The notes beneath the pieces are model-generated. The model was given only the letters and a program-made list of their open reading frames with translations. It was not told where the DNA came from and did no database searches. 38,807 bases of DNA from Salinicola peritrichatus (GTDB lineage Bacteria > Pseudomonadota > Gammaproteobacteria > Pseudomonadales > Halomonadaceae): contig NZ_PZJU01000042.1 in assembly GCF_003206715.1 (NCBI RefSeq), positions 1 to 38,807 of the forward strand. The letters run 5' to 3'. The position numbers were made by a program, and so were the translations under genes. Shown piece by piece: positions 17,072-25,597 of this stretch. The first letter of the stretch is position 1; every line of letters starts with the position of its first letter.

Positions 17072-19318
17072 ATGGTCAGAGTGCGTGAGGATCAGCCGCT
17101 GATCGACGCCGGTGGCGTCGATCTGGAGTCATGGTTGACACGGCTGCAGGAAGAGATCGGCCTGCGCGCGCCCGAGCGCATGCGCCAGGCCTGTGAACTG
17201 GCGCGCCTGGCCGGAGAGAAGGACGCCGGTGGCGTGGTCGAGTCCATTCCCGGCCAGAGCCTGCTCACCGGGCTCGAAATGGCCGACATTCTCAGCCAGC
17301 TCAAGCTCGATCAGACGACACTGGAGGCGGCGGTGCTATACCGCAGCGTGCGTCGCGGCCTATTGAGTCTCGACAGCGTCGCCAGGCAGATGGGCAGCGA
17401 GGTTGCCAAACTGATCGAGGGCGTGCTCAGCATGGCGGCGATCAGTCAGCTCCAGGCGCCGAAGCACGGCCTCTCCCAGCACAACCAGCAGGAGAACCTG
17501 CGCAAGATGCTGGTAACCATGGTCGACGACGTGCGCGTCGCCCTGATCAAGATCGCCGAGCGAACCTGCGTGTTGCGCCAGGTCAAGGACGCCTCGCGCG
17601 AGAAACGCCTGCGTGTCGCCCGCGAGGTGTTCGACATCTACGCGCCGCTGGCGCACCGCCTGGGGATCGGACAGGTCAAATGGGAGCTCGAGGATCTCGC
17701 CTTCCGTTACCTGCACGAGGCCGAGTACAAGTCGATCGCCAAGCAGCTGGCGGAGAAACGCCTGGATCGCGATCGTTATATCCATGAGGTGGTCGAGACG
17801 CTCAAGACCTTGCTCGAGCGCCAGGGCATCCAGCGTTATCAGGTCGATGGCCGGGCGAAGCATATCTACTCGATCTGGCGCAAGATGCAGCGCAAGCAGA
17901 TCGACTTCTCCCAAGTCTACGATGTGCGCGCGGTGCGCATCCTGGTACCGGAGATCGCCGACTGCTACACCACCCTGGGCGTGGTTCACTCGCGCTGGCA
18001 CCATGTGCCCAACGAGTTCGACGACTACATCGCCAACCCCAAGAAGAATGGCTACCAGTCGCTGCACACCGCGGTGATCGGTCCCGAGAACAAGGTGCTC
18101 GAAATCCAGGTGCGCACCTTCGCCATGCACGAGGAGGCGGAACTCGGCGTCTGCGCCCACTGGCGCTACAAGGGCACCGATACCGATCCCAAGAGCCGCA
18201 GCTACGAAGAGAAGATCGCCTGGCTGCGCCAGGTGCTCGAGTGGCAGGAGGAGGTCGGCGACCTCGGTGATTTTCGCGAAGGATTGGCCAGCGACGTGGC
18301 GCCGGATCGCATCTACGTGTTCACGCCGGATGGCCACGTCATCGACATGCCCCAGGTCGCGACACCGATTGACTTCGCCTACCGCGTGCACACCGAGATC
18401 GGCCATCGCTGCCGTGGCGCCAAGGTCGATGGCCGCATCGTGCCGCTGACCTATCTGCTCAAGACCGGGCAGCAGGTCGAGATACTGACCGCCACCAAGA
18501 GCGCGCCGAGCCGCGACTGGATCAATCCCAACCTCGGCTATGTACGTACCTCGCGGGCGCGCTCGAAGATTCAGGCCTGGTTCAAGCAGCAGGCGCGGGA
18601 TCAGAACATCGAAGAGGGCAAGGCGATCTTCGACCGTGAGTTCCGCCGTCTCGATATCGAGGGGATCGATCTCATTCGGCTCGCCGAGGCGGTCAACTAC
18701 ACCGGCGCCGAGGACATGTACGCCGCCATCGGTGCCGGCGACCTGCGTATCGGCCAGGTGCTGCACCAGGCCCAGCAATTGTTCGGCGATAGCGACGACC
18801 AGGAGCAGCTCGACCGCCTGCTGACCAAGCCCAAGCGCCACCAGGGCCGCGAGCCCAGCGACGACATCACCGTGCTCGGGGTAGGCAATCTCAAGACGGC
18901 GATGGCCAACTGCTGCCATCCGGTACCGGGCGATCAGATCATCGGCTACATCACCCAGGGACGCGGCGTCACCATCCACCGCCAGGACTGCCCCAACGTG
19001 CTGCAGTTGCGCAGCGAGGAGCCGCGGCGCATCGTCGACGTCGAGTGGGGTCAGAAAGCGCGCGCCCAGTATCCGGTGGATATCGAGATCGAAGCCTGGG
19101 ATCGCTCGGGTCTGCTGCGCGACGTGACCCACGTGCTCTCCAGCGACCGGGTCAACGTGACCTCGGTCAACACCGCCACCGACAAGCTCGACAACATCGC
19201 CCGCATGCGCATCATGCTCGAAGTGGAAGGCCTGGAAGCGCTGGAACGAATCTTCTCGCGCATCCAGCAGTTGCCCAACGTGATCGACGTCAAGCGACTG
19301 AGACAAGGCCAGGGATAA
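17072..19318 (+). CDS. relA: GTP pyrophosphokinase RelA, (p)ppGpp synthetase I
   Basis: Ribosome-associated alarmone synthetase that responds to uncharged tRNA in the A-site. The 748-residue protein (E. coli 744) has a dead hydrolase domain: where active SpoT-type proteins have LHD, this one reads AAVLYRSVRRG. The active synthetase domain has YDVRAVRILV and the RelA-type acidic EFDD (residues 315-318) before KNGYQSLHT. A TGS domain (RIYVFTPDGHVIDMP), a zinc-finger/helical part with NCCHPVPGD, and a C-terminal ACT domain complete it. This identifies a monofunctional synthetase rather than SpoT. GGGAGG precedes the start. Its stop overlaps the mazG ATG by 1 nt, so alarmone synthesis and MazG are co-expressed. 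Confidence 0.97.
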   Translation: MVRVREDQPLIDAGGVDLESWLTRLQEEIGLRAPERMRQACELARLAGEKDAGGVVESIPGQSLLTGLEMADILSQLKLDQTTLEAAVLYRSVRRGLLSLDSVARQMGSEVAKLIEGVLSMAAISQLQAPKHGLSQHNQQENLRKMLVTMVDDVRVALIKIAERTCVLRQVKDASREKRLRVAREVFDIYAPLAHRLGIGQVKWELEDLAFRYLHEAEYKSIAKQLAEKRLDRDRYIHEVVETLKTLLERQGIQRYQVDGRAKHIYSIWRKMQRKQIDFSQVYDVRAVRILVPEIADCYTTLGVVHSRWHHVPNEFDDYIANPKKNGYQSLHTAVIGPENKVLEIQVRTFAMHEEAELGVCAHWRYKGTDTDPKSRSYEEKIAWLRQVLEWQEEVGDLGDFREGLASDVAPDRIYVFTPDGHVIDMPQVATPIDFAYRVHTEIGHRCRGAKVDGRIVPLTYLLKTGQQVEILTATKSAPSRDWINPNLGYVRTSRARSKIQAWFKQQARDQNIEEGKAIFDREFRRLDIEGIDLIRLAEAVNYTGAEDMYAAIGAGDLRIGQVLHQAQQLFGDSDDQEQLDRLLTKPKRHQGREPSDDITVLGVGNLKTAMANCCHPVPGDQIIGYITQGRGVTIHRQDCPNVLQLRSEEPRRIVDVEWGQKARAQYPVDIEIEAWDRSGLLRDVTHVLSSDRVNVTSVNTATDKLDNIARMRIMLEVEGLEALERIFSRIQQLPNVIDVKRLRQGQG

Positions 19319-20190
19319 TGACATTGCCGAGTGATGCGGTCCAAGAACGCCACGGTCTCGACGACTTGCTGACGCTGATGGCGGTGTTGCGCGACCCGCA
19401 ACACGGTTGTCCCTGGGATCTCAAGCAGCGCTGGGAGACCATCGTGCCGCATACGCTGGAAGAGGCCTACGAGGTGGCCGACGCCATCGAGCGGCGGGCG
19501 TTCGATGAACTGCCCGGCGAGTTGGGCGATCTGCTGTTCCAGGTCGTCTATTACAGCCAGTTCGGTCGGGAAGAAGGGCGTTTCGACTTCGACGATGTGG
19601 TGCATACCCTGACCGCCAAGATGCTGCAACGCCACCCGCACGTCTTTCCCGACGGCACGCTCGATTCCCGGCGCGGCGACGGCAGCGTCGCCGAGGCCGA
19701 GATCAAGGCGCGCTGGGAAGCGCTCAAGACCGAGGAGCGCGAGGCTCGCCGCGCCGCGGGGCAGGAGCCCTCAGCGCGGAATGACGAGCCCTCAGCGCTG
19801 GATGACATTCCCGCCGCGCTGCCGGCCCTGAGCCGGGCCGCCAAGTTGAGCAAGCGTGCCGCCGCTCAGGGTTTCGACTGGCCCGACGAAGACGGCGTGA
19901 TCGACAAGATTCGCGAGGAACTGGCGGAGGTGGAGGCCGCGCTGGCCGAAGGTGATCGGGCGCACGCCCAGAGCGAAGTCGGCGACCTGCTGTTCGCGGC
20001 GGTCAATCTCGCCCGCCGGCTCGGCTGCGATCCGGAGCAGCAACTGCGGCGTACCAACCGGAAGTTCGAGCAGCGTTTTCGTTATGTCGAAAGTGCGGTG
20101 AATATCGAGGGCCGGTCGCTTGCAGAAACTTCGCTGGAGGAAATGGAACGTCACTGGCAGGCGGCCAAGCGTGTGAAGAGGCACGGTTGA
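19318..20190 (+). CDS. mazG: Nucleoside triphosphate pyrophosphohydrolase MazG
   Basis: Hydrolyses (d)NTPs to monophosphates and, in E. coli, limits (p)ppGpp accumulation during starvation. The 290 residues form two MazG folds. The first has CPWDLKQRWETIVPHTLEEAYEVADAIE and LGDLLFQVVYYSQ; the second has FDWPDEDGVIDKIREELAEVEAAL and EVGDLLFAAVNLARRL. The linker is longer than in E. coli MazG (263) and contains an in-frame tandem heptad EPSARND/EPSALDD (residues 150-163) from a 21-bp near-exact duplication at 19765-19806. The start overlaps the relA stop. It is the last gene of the cysM operon; 55 bp later comes the convergent lysR. Confidence 0.95.
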   Translation: MTLPSDAVQERHGLDDLLTLMAVLRDPQHGCPWDLKQRWETIVPHTLEEAYEVADAIERRAFDELPGELGDLLFQVVYYSQFGREEGRFDFDDVVHTLTAKMLQRHPHVFPDGTLDSRRGDGSVAEAEIKARWEALKTEEREARRAAGQEPSARNDEPSALDDIPAALPALSRAAKLSKRAAAQGFDWPDEDGVIDKIREELAEVEAALAEGDRAHAQSEVGDLLFAAVNLARRLGCDPEQQLRRTNRKFEQRFRYVESAVNIEGRSLAETSLEEMERHWQAAKRVKRHG

Positions 20191-20245
20191 GTGGTGAGGG
20201 GAAGAGTCTGCGAGAGGGATCTATCTCAGGCATTCCCGCCTTGCG

Positions 20246-21118
20246 TTATCTCGCCTCGCGCCTCAGCCAGTCAACGAAGCGCCTGACCTTGGGCACGCGA
20301 AGATTTTGATAGGGGCAGACGATCCAATGAGTATGGCGCTGTATTGAGGGCGGGCCATTGACCGGACACACTAGCCTGCCCTCATCGAGATAGCGCTGCG
20401 CCATCCGTTTGCCCTCCAGCGCGATACCGCCTCCTTCGGCCGCGAAGTCGAGAGCCATATGGCCGCGGTCGAACAGAATGCGCTGCCAGCGCCAGGGAGG
20501 CTTAATTTCCGCCTGCGTGAACCAATGATCCCAGTGGATCATGTTCTTTATCGAGTGAATCAGGCGAAAATCGAACAGATCGGCGGGCGTCAAACTGGCG
20601 GCTGCGGCGGTCTGTGGCGCGCATAACGGCACGATGTCGTCCTCGATCAGCGGTTCGATGTAAAGTCCGCTCCAGATTCCGGAACCGTAGCGAATATCTA
20701 TATCCACCCGCTCGTCGAGAAAGTGAGGCGGCTCGCTGTTGCCGTCGAGGTGGATTTCGATATCGTCGTTCTCGCTCAGAAAACCCCGAATTTTCCTGTT
20801 AAGCCATTGGGCGGCGAATGTCGGCGCCGCACGAATACTCAATGTCTTGATATCCCGATATCCCTTCAATTTTAGCGTAGTGCTTTTGATCTGCACGATC
20901 TCGGCCGCGATGTCGGAATAGTACTGCTCCCCCACTTCGGTCAGGGTGATTTTCCTGCCGCTCCGATTGAAGAGTTTGACCCCCAGATGCGCCTCCAACT
21001 GATGAATCTGCTGATGGACTGCGGAGGGAGTGATGCTCAGTTCTGCACCCGCCGCAGTCAGGCTGCCGTTGTAGGCAACTGAGTGAAAGATGGCGATAGC
21101 GCGGTAGGGAATTGTCAT
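20246..21118 (-). CDS. LysR-family transcriptional regulator (GcvA-like), divergent from the TRAP genes
   Basis: The 290-residue protein has a LysR winged helix-turn-helix (residues 5-65: IFHSVAYNGSLTAAGAELSI, TPSAVHQQIHQLEAHLGVKL, FNRSGRKITLTEVG) and a type-2 periplasmic-binding-like effector domain with VDIDIRYGSGIWSGL and AAEGGGIALEGKRMAQ, which resemble the GcvA subgroup. The ATG follows AAGGAAAG. It is transcribed away from dctP across a 161-bp AT-rich region, the usual layout for a LysR protein that represses itself and activates its neighbour in response to a substrate. The inducer is probably the TRAP substrate or its catabolite, but this is inference. It does not look native to the mazG-ppc interval. 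Confidence 0.92.
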   Translation of the reverse strand: MTIPYRAIAIFHSVAYNGSLTAAGAELSITPSAVHQQIHQLEAHLGVKLFNRSGRKITLTEVGEQYYSDIAAEIVQIKSTTLKLKGYRDIKTLSIRAAPTFAAQWLNRKIRGFLSENDDIEIHLDGNSEPPHFLDERVDIDIRYGSGIWSGLYIEPLIEDDIVPLCAPQTAAAASLTPADLFDFRLIHSIKNMIHWDHWFTQAEIKPPWRWQRILFDRGHMALDFAAEGGGIALEGKRMAQRYLDEGRLVCPVNGPPSIQRHTHWIVCPYQNLRVPKVRRFVDWLRREAR

Positions 21119-21189
21119 TTTTAGCTTTCCTTAAAAACTCTAGGCGAAAAAGTCGATTGTGCTTCAAATCGTCGCCAACGAGTATGTTG

Positions 21190-21218
21190 TATAAATAAAA
21201 AACAGCTAAAAACAGCAA
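21190..21218 (-). promoter_or_regulatory. Candidate lysR promoter
   Basis: On the minus strand TTGCTG (21213-21218) and TTTATA (21190-21195) have an ideal 17-bp spacer, about 70 bp before the lysR ATG. The -35 abuts the palindrome at 21218-21233. Confidence 0.5.
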
Positions 21219-21238
21219 CTTATAGACATAAGTATAAC
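21218..21238 (+). promoter_or_regulatory. Candidate LysR operator and dctP -10
   Basis: ACTTAT-AGAC-ATAAGT (21218-21233) is a perfect 6-4-6 palindrome. It touches the lysR -35 on one side and the dctP -10 TATAAC (21233-21238) on the other. The dctP -35 position is poor, fitting an activator-dependent promoter. The spacing is one base short of a textbook T-N11-A box. Confidence 0.5.
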
Positions 21239-21279
21239 AGACCAAAGTACAAATAATCCCTGAAATCCAGGAGTCACTT

Positions 21280-22260
21280 ATGCTCAACAAAACGATAGCG
21301 ATTGGTGTGCTGGCGATCTTGGCCGCCCAGTCCGCGGCCGTCGAGGCGAAAACCCTGCGTCTGGGGCACAGCGCTACCGAGTCCAACCCTCGCCACGAAG
21401 CGGCACTCTTCTTCGCCAAGCGCATCGATGCACTTTCCGATGGCGATCTACAGATCAATGTTAGTAGCAATGCCCAATTGGGTGACGACCACCAGATGCT
21501 GTCGCAGATCCGGCTCGGCTCGCTAGCGCTATCGATTAGCAGTCAGGGAGCGCTGGGCACGGTGATACCCGAAGCCAACATGATCGGTCTGCCATTTCTT
21601 TTCAGCGATGTAGAAACGGCTTGGCGAGTGATGGATGGCAAGGTCGGCGAGAGACTATCGGAGAAAGCGCAGGAAGACGGCATCGTGATGCTGGGCTACT
21701 GGGATAACGGGCTGCGTCAAATTACCAACAACGTCAGGCCGATCGAACATCCTGACGACCTACAAGGACTGAAAATACGCGTCCCGCCGGACGAAATGGG
21801 CAAGGACATCATTGCCGCTCTAGGCGCCACCCCGACCCCCATCGATTTTTCCGAAACCTATCTGGCATTGCAGCAGGGGGTGGTCGATGGCCAAGAGAAT
21901 CCCATCGCTAACATCTACTCACAGAAGTTCTATGAAGTGCAGGATTACCTGTCGATGACCAATCACAAGTACGAAATCCTGCCCTTCATGGCCAGCGCCA
22001 CTATCTGGAATACACTCTCCGATGAGGAGAAGGCGTGGATGCGTCAGGCAGCCAAGGAGGCACTCGGTTATCAGCGTAACCTGATGCAGGAGCAGCAGGC
22101 CGACCAGATAGACACCATTCGGGATAGCGGAGTGCAGGTCGCCAAAGTCGATGCCGACGAGTTCCGAGCATCGACCCGTTCGGTCTACGACAAGTGGGAG
22201 AAGCAATATCCCGACTTCAGTAGTCTGATCGAGTCCGCCGCCGAGGAGGCTCGACAGTGA
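21280..22260 (+). CDS. dctP: TRAP transporter solute-binding protein (DctP family)
   Basis: Periplasmic receptor that hands an organic anion to the DctQM membrane complex. The 326-residue protein has a signal peptide (LAILAAQSAAVEA, cleavage near residue 23) and DctP motifs: GHSATESNPRHEAALFFAKR, NAQLGDDHQML, the ligand-carboxylate arginine Arg167 in GLKIRVPP, and QQGVVDGQENPIANIYSQKFY. AGGAG precedes the ATG. The Arg predicts a carboxylate-bearing ligand; the exact substrate (C4-dicarboxylate, sugar acid or other) cannot be read from the sequence. The gene name is the family name only. It is followed by overlapping dctQ and dctM. Confidence 0.93.
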   Translation: MLNKTIAIGVLAILAAQSAAVEAKTLRLGHSATESNPRHEAALFFAKRIDALSDGDLQINVSSNAQLGDDHQMLSQIRLGSLALSISSQGALGTVIPEANMIGLPFLFSDVETAWRVMDGKVGERLSEKAQEDGIVMLGYWDNGLRQITNNVRPIEHPDDLQGLKIRVPPDEMGKDIIAALGATPTPIDFSETYLALQQGVVDGQENPIANIYSQKFYEVQDYLSMTNHKYEILPFMASATIWNTLSDEEKAWMRQAAKEALGYQRNLMQEQQADQIDTIRDSGVQVAKVDADEFRASTRSVYDKWEKQYPDFSSLIESAAEEARQ

Positions 22261-22829
22261 CTACCCGCGAGCGACAGCGTGTCGTTGCCGGCCGGTGGCC
22301 GGCGGTCGATACCTTGCGGCGAATGCTGTATCTAGTGGCCGTCGCAGCGGGAGTAATTGCCTCCACTGCACTGTTTGTGGTCATCATGGGTGCGGTCATC
22401 TCGCGCTATTTCGAATTGCCATTGGGCAGTTGGATGCAGGCACTGCCGCGGGTGCTATTTCCATGGCTGGTATGTGCTGGCTTCGGCGTAGCCGGTCTGA
22501 CAGGGCAGCACATCGCCATGGAAGCGTTGACCCAGCGAGTCGCTGCCTCCAGTCGACGACTGATGGCGATTGCCTCTTGTGTGCTGATGATTGTCCTCTA
22601 CACCTTTCTGAGCTGGCAGGTGGTATTGGTACTGCAGATCGTTGGCGGTATGCAGTACCCGCTACTCGGTATTTCCCAGGGCTGGGGCTACGGCGCGCTG
22701 TTGTTGGGGCTTGGACTGCTGGCACTCGGTGCGTTGCTGGAAGGAGTCAGTGCGCTCTTGGTACCCACGGTAGTCCCGGATACGACCGTTTGCGTTTCCC
22801 GTTTGACGGGGAAGGATTGTGTCCCATGA
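22257..22829 (+). CDS. dctQ: TRAP transporter small permease (DctQ family)
   Basis: Small membrane subunit of the TRAP complex, 190 residues, with four predicted spans: about 22-45 (LYLVAVAAGVIASTALFVVI), 62-82, 100-120 (LMAIASCVLMIVLYTFLSW) and 140-165. It shows the DctQ-type arrangement of hydrophobic helices and GQHIAMEAL. The GTG start overlaps the dctP stop by 4 nt (GTGA) and follows GGAGG. The C-terminus ends in an unusual Cys-containing tail (TVCVSRLTGKDCVP). The stop overlaps the dctM ATG. Weak conservation is normal for this subunit, so context is part of the call. Confidence 0.88.
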   Translation: MTTRERQRVVAGRWPAVDTLRRMLYLVAVAAGVIASTALFVVIMGAVISRYFELPLGSWMQALPRVLFPWLVCAGFGVAGLTGQHIAMEALTQRVAASSRRLMAIASCVLMIVLYTFLSWQVVLVLQIVGGMQYPLLGISQGWGYGALLLGLGLLALGALLEGVSALLVPTVVPDTTVCVSRLTGKDCVP

Positions 22830-24085
22830 CAACCTTGATGATGGGGCTCTTCTTCACCGTGATGCTGCTTGGCGTGCCTATCGGAGCGGCGCTGCTGTTA
22901 GGGGCCACGGGAGCCGTGGTGTTGCTTGGCGACATGCCAGCCAACATCGTGGTCATGAACCTGTTTCGCCCGATGCAGAACTTTACCCTGGTAGCTATTC
23001 CCTTCTTCATCATGTCCGGCGCACTGATGATGAGCGGCGCCATGGGGCAGAAGATCATCGGCTTGGCCTCGCTACTGGTGGGGCGCTTTCGCGGTGGGTT
23101 GGGGCAGGTCAATGTGCTGGGCTCGGCGCTGTTCGGCGGGGTTTCGGGCTCGGCGGTAGCCGACACCTCGGCGATGGGCGCGGTGATGATTCCCTGGATG
23201 GGGCGTGAGGGATACCCTCCGGCGCTTTCCGGCGCGATTACCGCCTCTTCTTCGATCATCTCGGTGCTGATCCCGCCCTCCATTCCGCTGTTGATCTTCG
23301 CCACTATCTCCAACAGTTCGGTCGCTGAGCTGTTCTTAGCAGGAGTGATTCCAGGTCTCTTGCTGACCGTGCTGATGATGGGTATCTGCTACCTGCTAGG
23401 CCGTTTTCGGCACTTTCCTGTGTCGCGGGTTGTCGGCAGTCGGCGAGAGGTGTTTGTCATGGTGATATCGGCGCTACCGGCCATCGCGCTGCCGATCATG
23501 ATCCTTCTGCTGCTGCGCCTGGGGATTGCCACTCCTACCGAGGTGAGCGTGACTGCGGTGGCCTACGCGCTGCTGGTGCGTGGAATGTTCTACCACGACT
23601 TGAGCCTTCGATCGCTACTGGCCGGTATCATCGCCACCGTTACCACCACCGGCGTCGTAATGCTGGTGATCGCTGCCTCTAGCGTAGTCAGCTACGTGTT
23701 GACGGCGGAGAACATTCCCGCCGTGATCGCGCAGTGGGCGCTCTCGTCGATCGGCGAGCCCTGGAAAATTATCGCGCTGATGAACGTCATCATGCTGCTG
23801 GTGGGAATGTTCATTGACTTGTCGGCAGCGATTCTGCTGCTGGGACCGCTGTTCGTGGTGCTGGCCAACGCCATCGGCCTGAGCCTCGTCCAGTTGGGTG
23901 TGATGATGACCCTCAATCTCGCCATTGGACTATTTACCCCGCCGGTCGGCACCACGCTGTTCATCGCTGCGGCATTAGCGAAAAGAAATGTCGGCAGCGT
24001 TGCCCGCGAGCTGTGGCCCTTCTATCTGGCCGCCGCCCTCGTGCTGATGTTGGTCTCCTACGTCCCTCTCTTTACCCTGCAATAA
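22826..24085 (+). CDS. dctM: TRAP transporter large permease (DctM family)
   Basis: Na+-coupled ion-transporter-superfamily subunit that moves the substrate across the inner membrane. The 419-residue product has about 12 hydrophobic segments and DctM landmarks: FTLVAIPFFIMSGALM, FGGVSGSAVADTSAMG, GREGYPPALSGAITASSSIISVLIPPSIPLL, and LAIGLFTPPVGTTLFI near the C-terminus. It starts in a 4-nt overlap (ATGA) with dctQ. The oxidoreductase gene starts 10 nt after its stop, so the four genes form one operon. Confidence 0.94.
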   Translation: MTTLMMGLFFTVMLLGVPIGAALLLGATGAVVLLGDMPANIVVMNLFRPMQNFTLVAIPFFIMSGALMMSGAMGQKIIGLASLLVGRFRGGLGQVNVLGSALFGGVSGSAVADTSAMGAVMIPWMGREGYPPALSGAITASSSIISVLIPPSIPLLIFATISNSSVAELFLAGVIPGLLLTVLMMGICYLLGRFRHFPVSRVVGSRREVFVMVISALPAIALPIMILLLLRLGIATPTEVSVTAVAYALLVRGMFYHDLSLRSLLAGIIATVTTTGVVMLVIAASSVVSYVLTAENIPAVIAQWALSSIGEPWKIIALMNVIMLLVGMFIDLSAAILLLGPLFVVLANAIGLSLVQLGVMMTLNLAIGLFTPPVGTTLFIAAALAKRNVGSVARELWPFYLAAALVLMLVSYVPLFTLQ

Positions 24086-24095
24086 GGATACTATA

Positions 24096-25439
24096 ATGAA
24101 TCTTTATACCCGTCTGATCGCGCGTGAAAACGACAACCGGCCCATTCGTGTTGGTCTGATTGGTGCCGGCAAATTCGGCTCAATGTTTCTGGCCCAGGTA
24201 CGCCATATTCGCGGCATGCAACTGCTGGGCATCGCTGATCTCTCCCTTGAGCGCGCCCAACAGGCGTTGGCCGCTACCGGGTGGGAAGCGGAGCGGGTGG
24301 TAACGGATTCGTTTCCGAAAGCGCTCGAACAGGGCCTTACCTGCCTGACCGAAGATGCCGAAACGTTAATCGCGGCTTCCGGCCTCGATGTGGTGATCGA
24401 TGCCACCGGCAATCCGGCGGCCGGTATACGTCATGCGTTGCTGGCGGCGGAGCACGGCCGCCATATGGTGATGGTCAACGTCGAGGCCGATGTGCTTGCC
24501 GGCCGCTATTTGGCCCGCGCCTTCGAGCAGGCGGGGCTGGTCTATACCATGGCCTACGGCGATCAACCTGCGTTGGTATGCGAAATGGTGGATTGGGCAC
24601 GTACTTGCGGTTTTTCGGTGGTGGCGGCCGGTAAGGGCACCAAGTTCCTACCCCACTACCGACAGTCGACCCCTGACACCATCTGGGATTACTACGGCCT
24701 GACACCCGAGCAGGCGCGTGCCGGTGGCATGAACCCGCAGATGTTCAACTCCTTCCTCGACGGCACCAAGTCGGCCATCGAGATGGCAGCAATCTCCAAC
24801 GCTACCGGCCTGGCGGCGCCTGAGTCAGGGCTAATGTTTCCGCCCTGCGGCTGTCACGATCTGCCGCGGGTACTGAAGCCACGGAGCGAAGGGGGCTTGC
24901 TGGAGCGGGCGGGTATGGTGGAAGTGGTTTCCAGCGAGGAACGCGATGGCCGCCATGTGTTCAACGATCTGCGCTGGGGGGTCTATATCACTTTCGAGGC
25001 GATGGATAGTGACCGGCGTGGTGACTATGCACGTCGCTGCTTCCATGAATACCATGTCAATACCGACGACAGCGGCCGCTACGCTTCGCTGTTTCGCCCC
25101 TCCCATCTGATCGGGCAGGAATTGGGGGTCAGCGTCGCTAGCGCGGTGATTCGCGGCGAGGCAACGGGGGTGTCGCGTGCTTTCCATTCGGACGTGGTAG
25201 CAGTAGCCAAGAAGGGGCTGACAGCCGGCGAAAAACTGGATGGCGAAGGCGGTTTCACGGTATGGGGACGGCTGATGCGCGCCGAGGAGTCGCTGGCCAT
25301 GGGTGCACTGCCGATCGGGCTGGCCAGTCGGGTAGCGCTCAAGCGCGACGTGGCGGAGGGCGAGGTAGTGCGATGGGAGGATATCGAGATTCCCGACAGC
25401 CAGGCGGTCGCCGTGCGCCGTGCGATGGAGGCGATGTAG
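24096..25439 (+). CDS. NAD(P)-dependent oxidoreductase with C-terminal SAF-like domain (homoserine-dehydrogenase-like/DRL family)
   Basis: The 447-residue protein has an N-terminal Rossmann fold with GxGxxG in VGLIGAGKFGSM (residues 19-30), a dehydrogenase body with DVVIDATGNPAAG, GKGTKFLPHYRQSTPDTIWDYYGL and MNPQMFNSFLDGTKSAIEMAAISNATGL, and a C-terminal SAF-like segment (about 395-440: LPIGLASRVALKRDVAEGEVVRWEDIEI). I recognise the family often annotated as a predicted homoserine dehydrogenase with SAF domain; from memory it includes the Brucella DRL enzyme that replaces DXP reductoisomerase. Linkage to a TRAP transporter suggests it acts on the imported compound, but the reaction is unknown. 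No kinase, aldolase or second catabolic enzyme follows it. Confidence 0.8.
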   Translation: MNLYTRLIARENDNRPIRVGLIGAGKFGSMFLAQVRHIRGMQLLGIADLSLERAQQALAATGWEAERVVTDSFPKALEQGLTCLTEDAETLIAASGLDVVIDATGNPAAGIRHALLAAEHGRHMVMVNVEADVLAGRYLARAFEQAGLVYTMAYGDQPALVCEMVDWARTCGFSVVAAGKGTKFLPHYRQSTPDTIWDYYGLTPEQARAGGMNPQMFNSFLDGTKSAIEMAAISNATGLAAPESGLMFPPCGCHDLPRVLKPRSEGGLLERAGMVEVVSSEERDGRHVFNDLRWGVYITFEAMDSDRRGDYARRCFHEYHVNTDDSGRYASLFRPSHLIGQELGVSVASAVIRGEATGVSRAFHSDVVAVAKKGLTAGEKLDGEGGFTVWGRLMRAEESLAMGALPIGLASRVALKRDVAEGEVVRWEDIEIPDSQAVAVRRAMEAM

Positions 25440-25473
25440 CTGTTCGCCGTTTAGAGTAGGCGCGGTTGGCGGA

Positions 25474-25495
25474 CCCGAGCCTCGTTATGCTCGGG
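25474..25495 (+). terminator. Hairpin after the TRAP-oxidoreductase operon
   Basis: CCCGAGC (25474-25480) pairs with GCTCGGG (25489-25495) across an 8-nt loop, 35 bp after the oxidoreductase stop. No T-run follows, so it is only a possible terminator or 3'-end stabiliser. Confidence 0.4.
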
Positions 25496-25597
25496 CTCCG
25501 CTAGCCGCCTGGTCGATGGCACGTGACGGCGACTATGCTAATTCCCTAGGGGGCGAATCATTGCGCTATTATCGGTGGCCTGCCTGGGGAATCTTTC

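Noticed and set aside
17360-19324. 654-residue minus-strand open frame opposite relA
   Set aside because: It is a mirror of the relA codon pattern with no domain and no ribosome-binding site. RelA on the plus strand is unambiguous.
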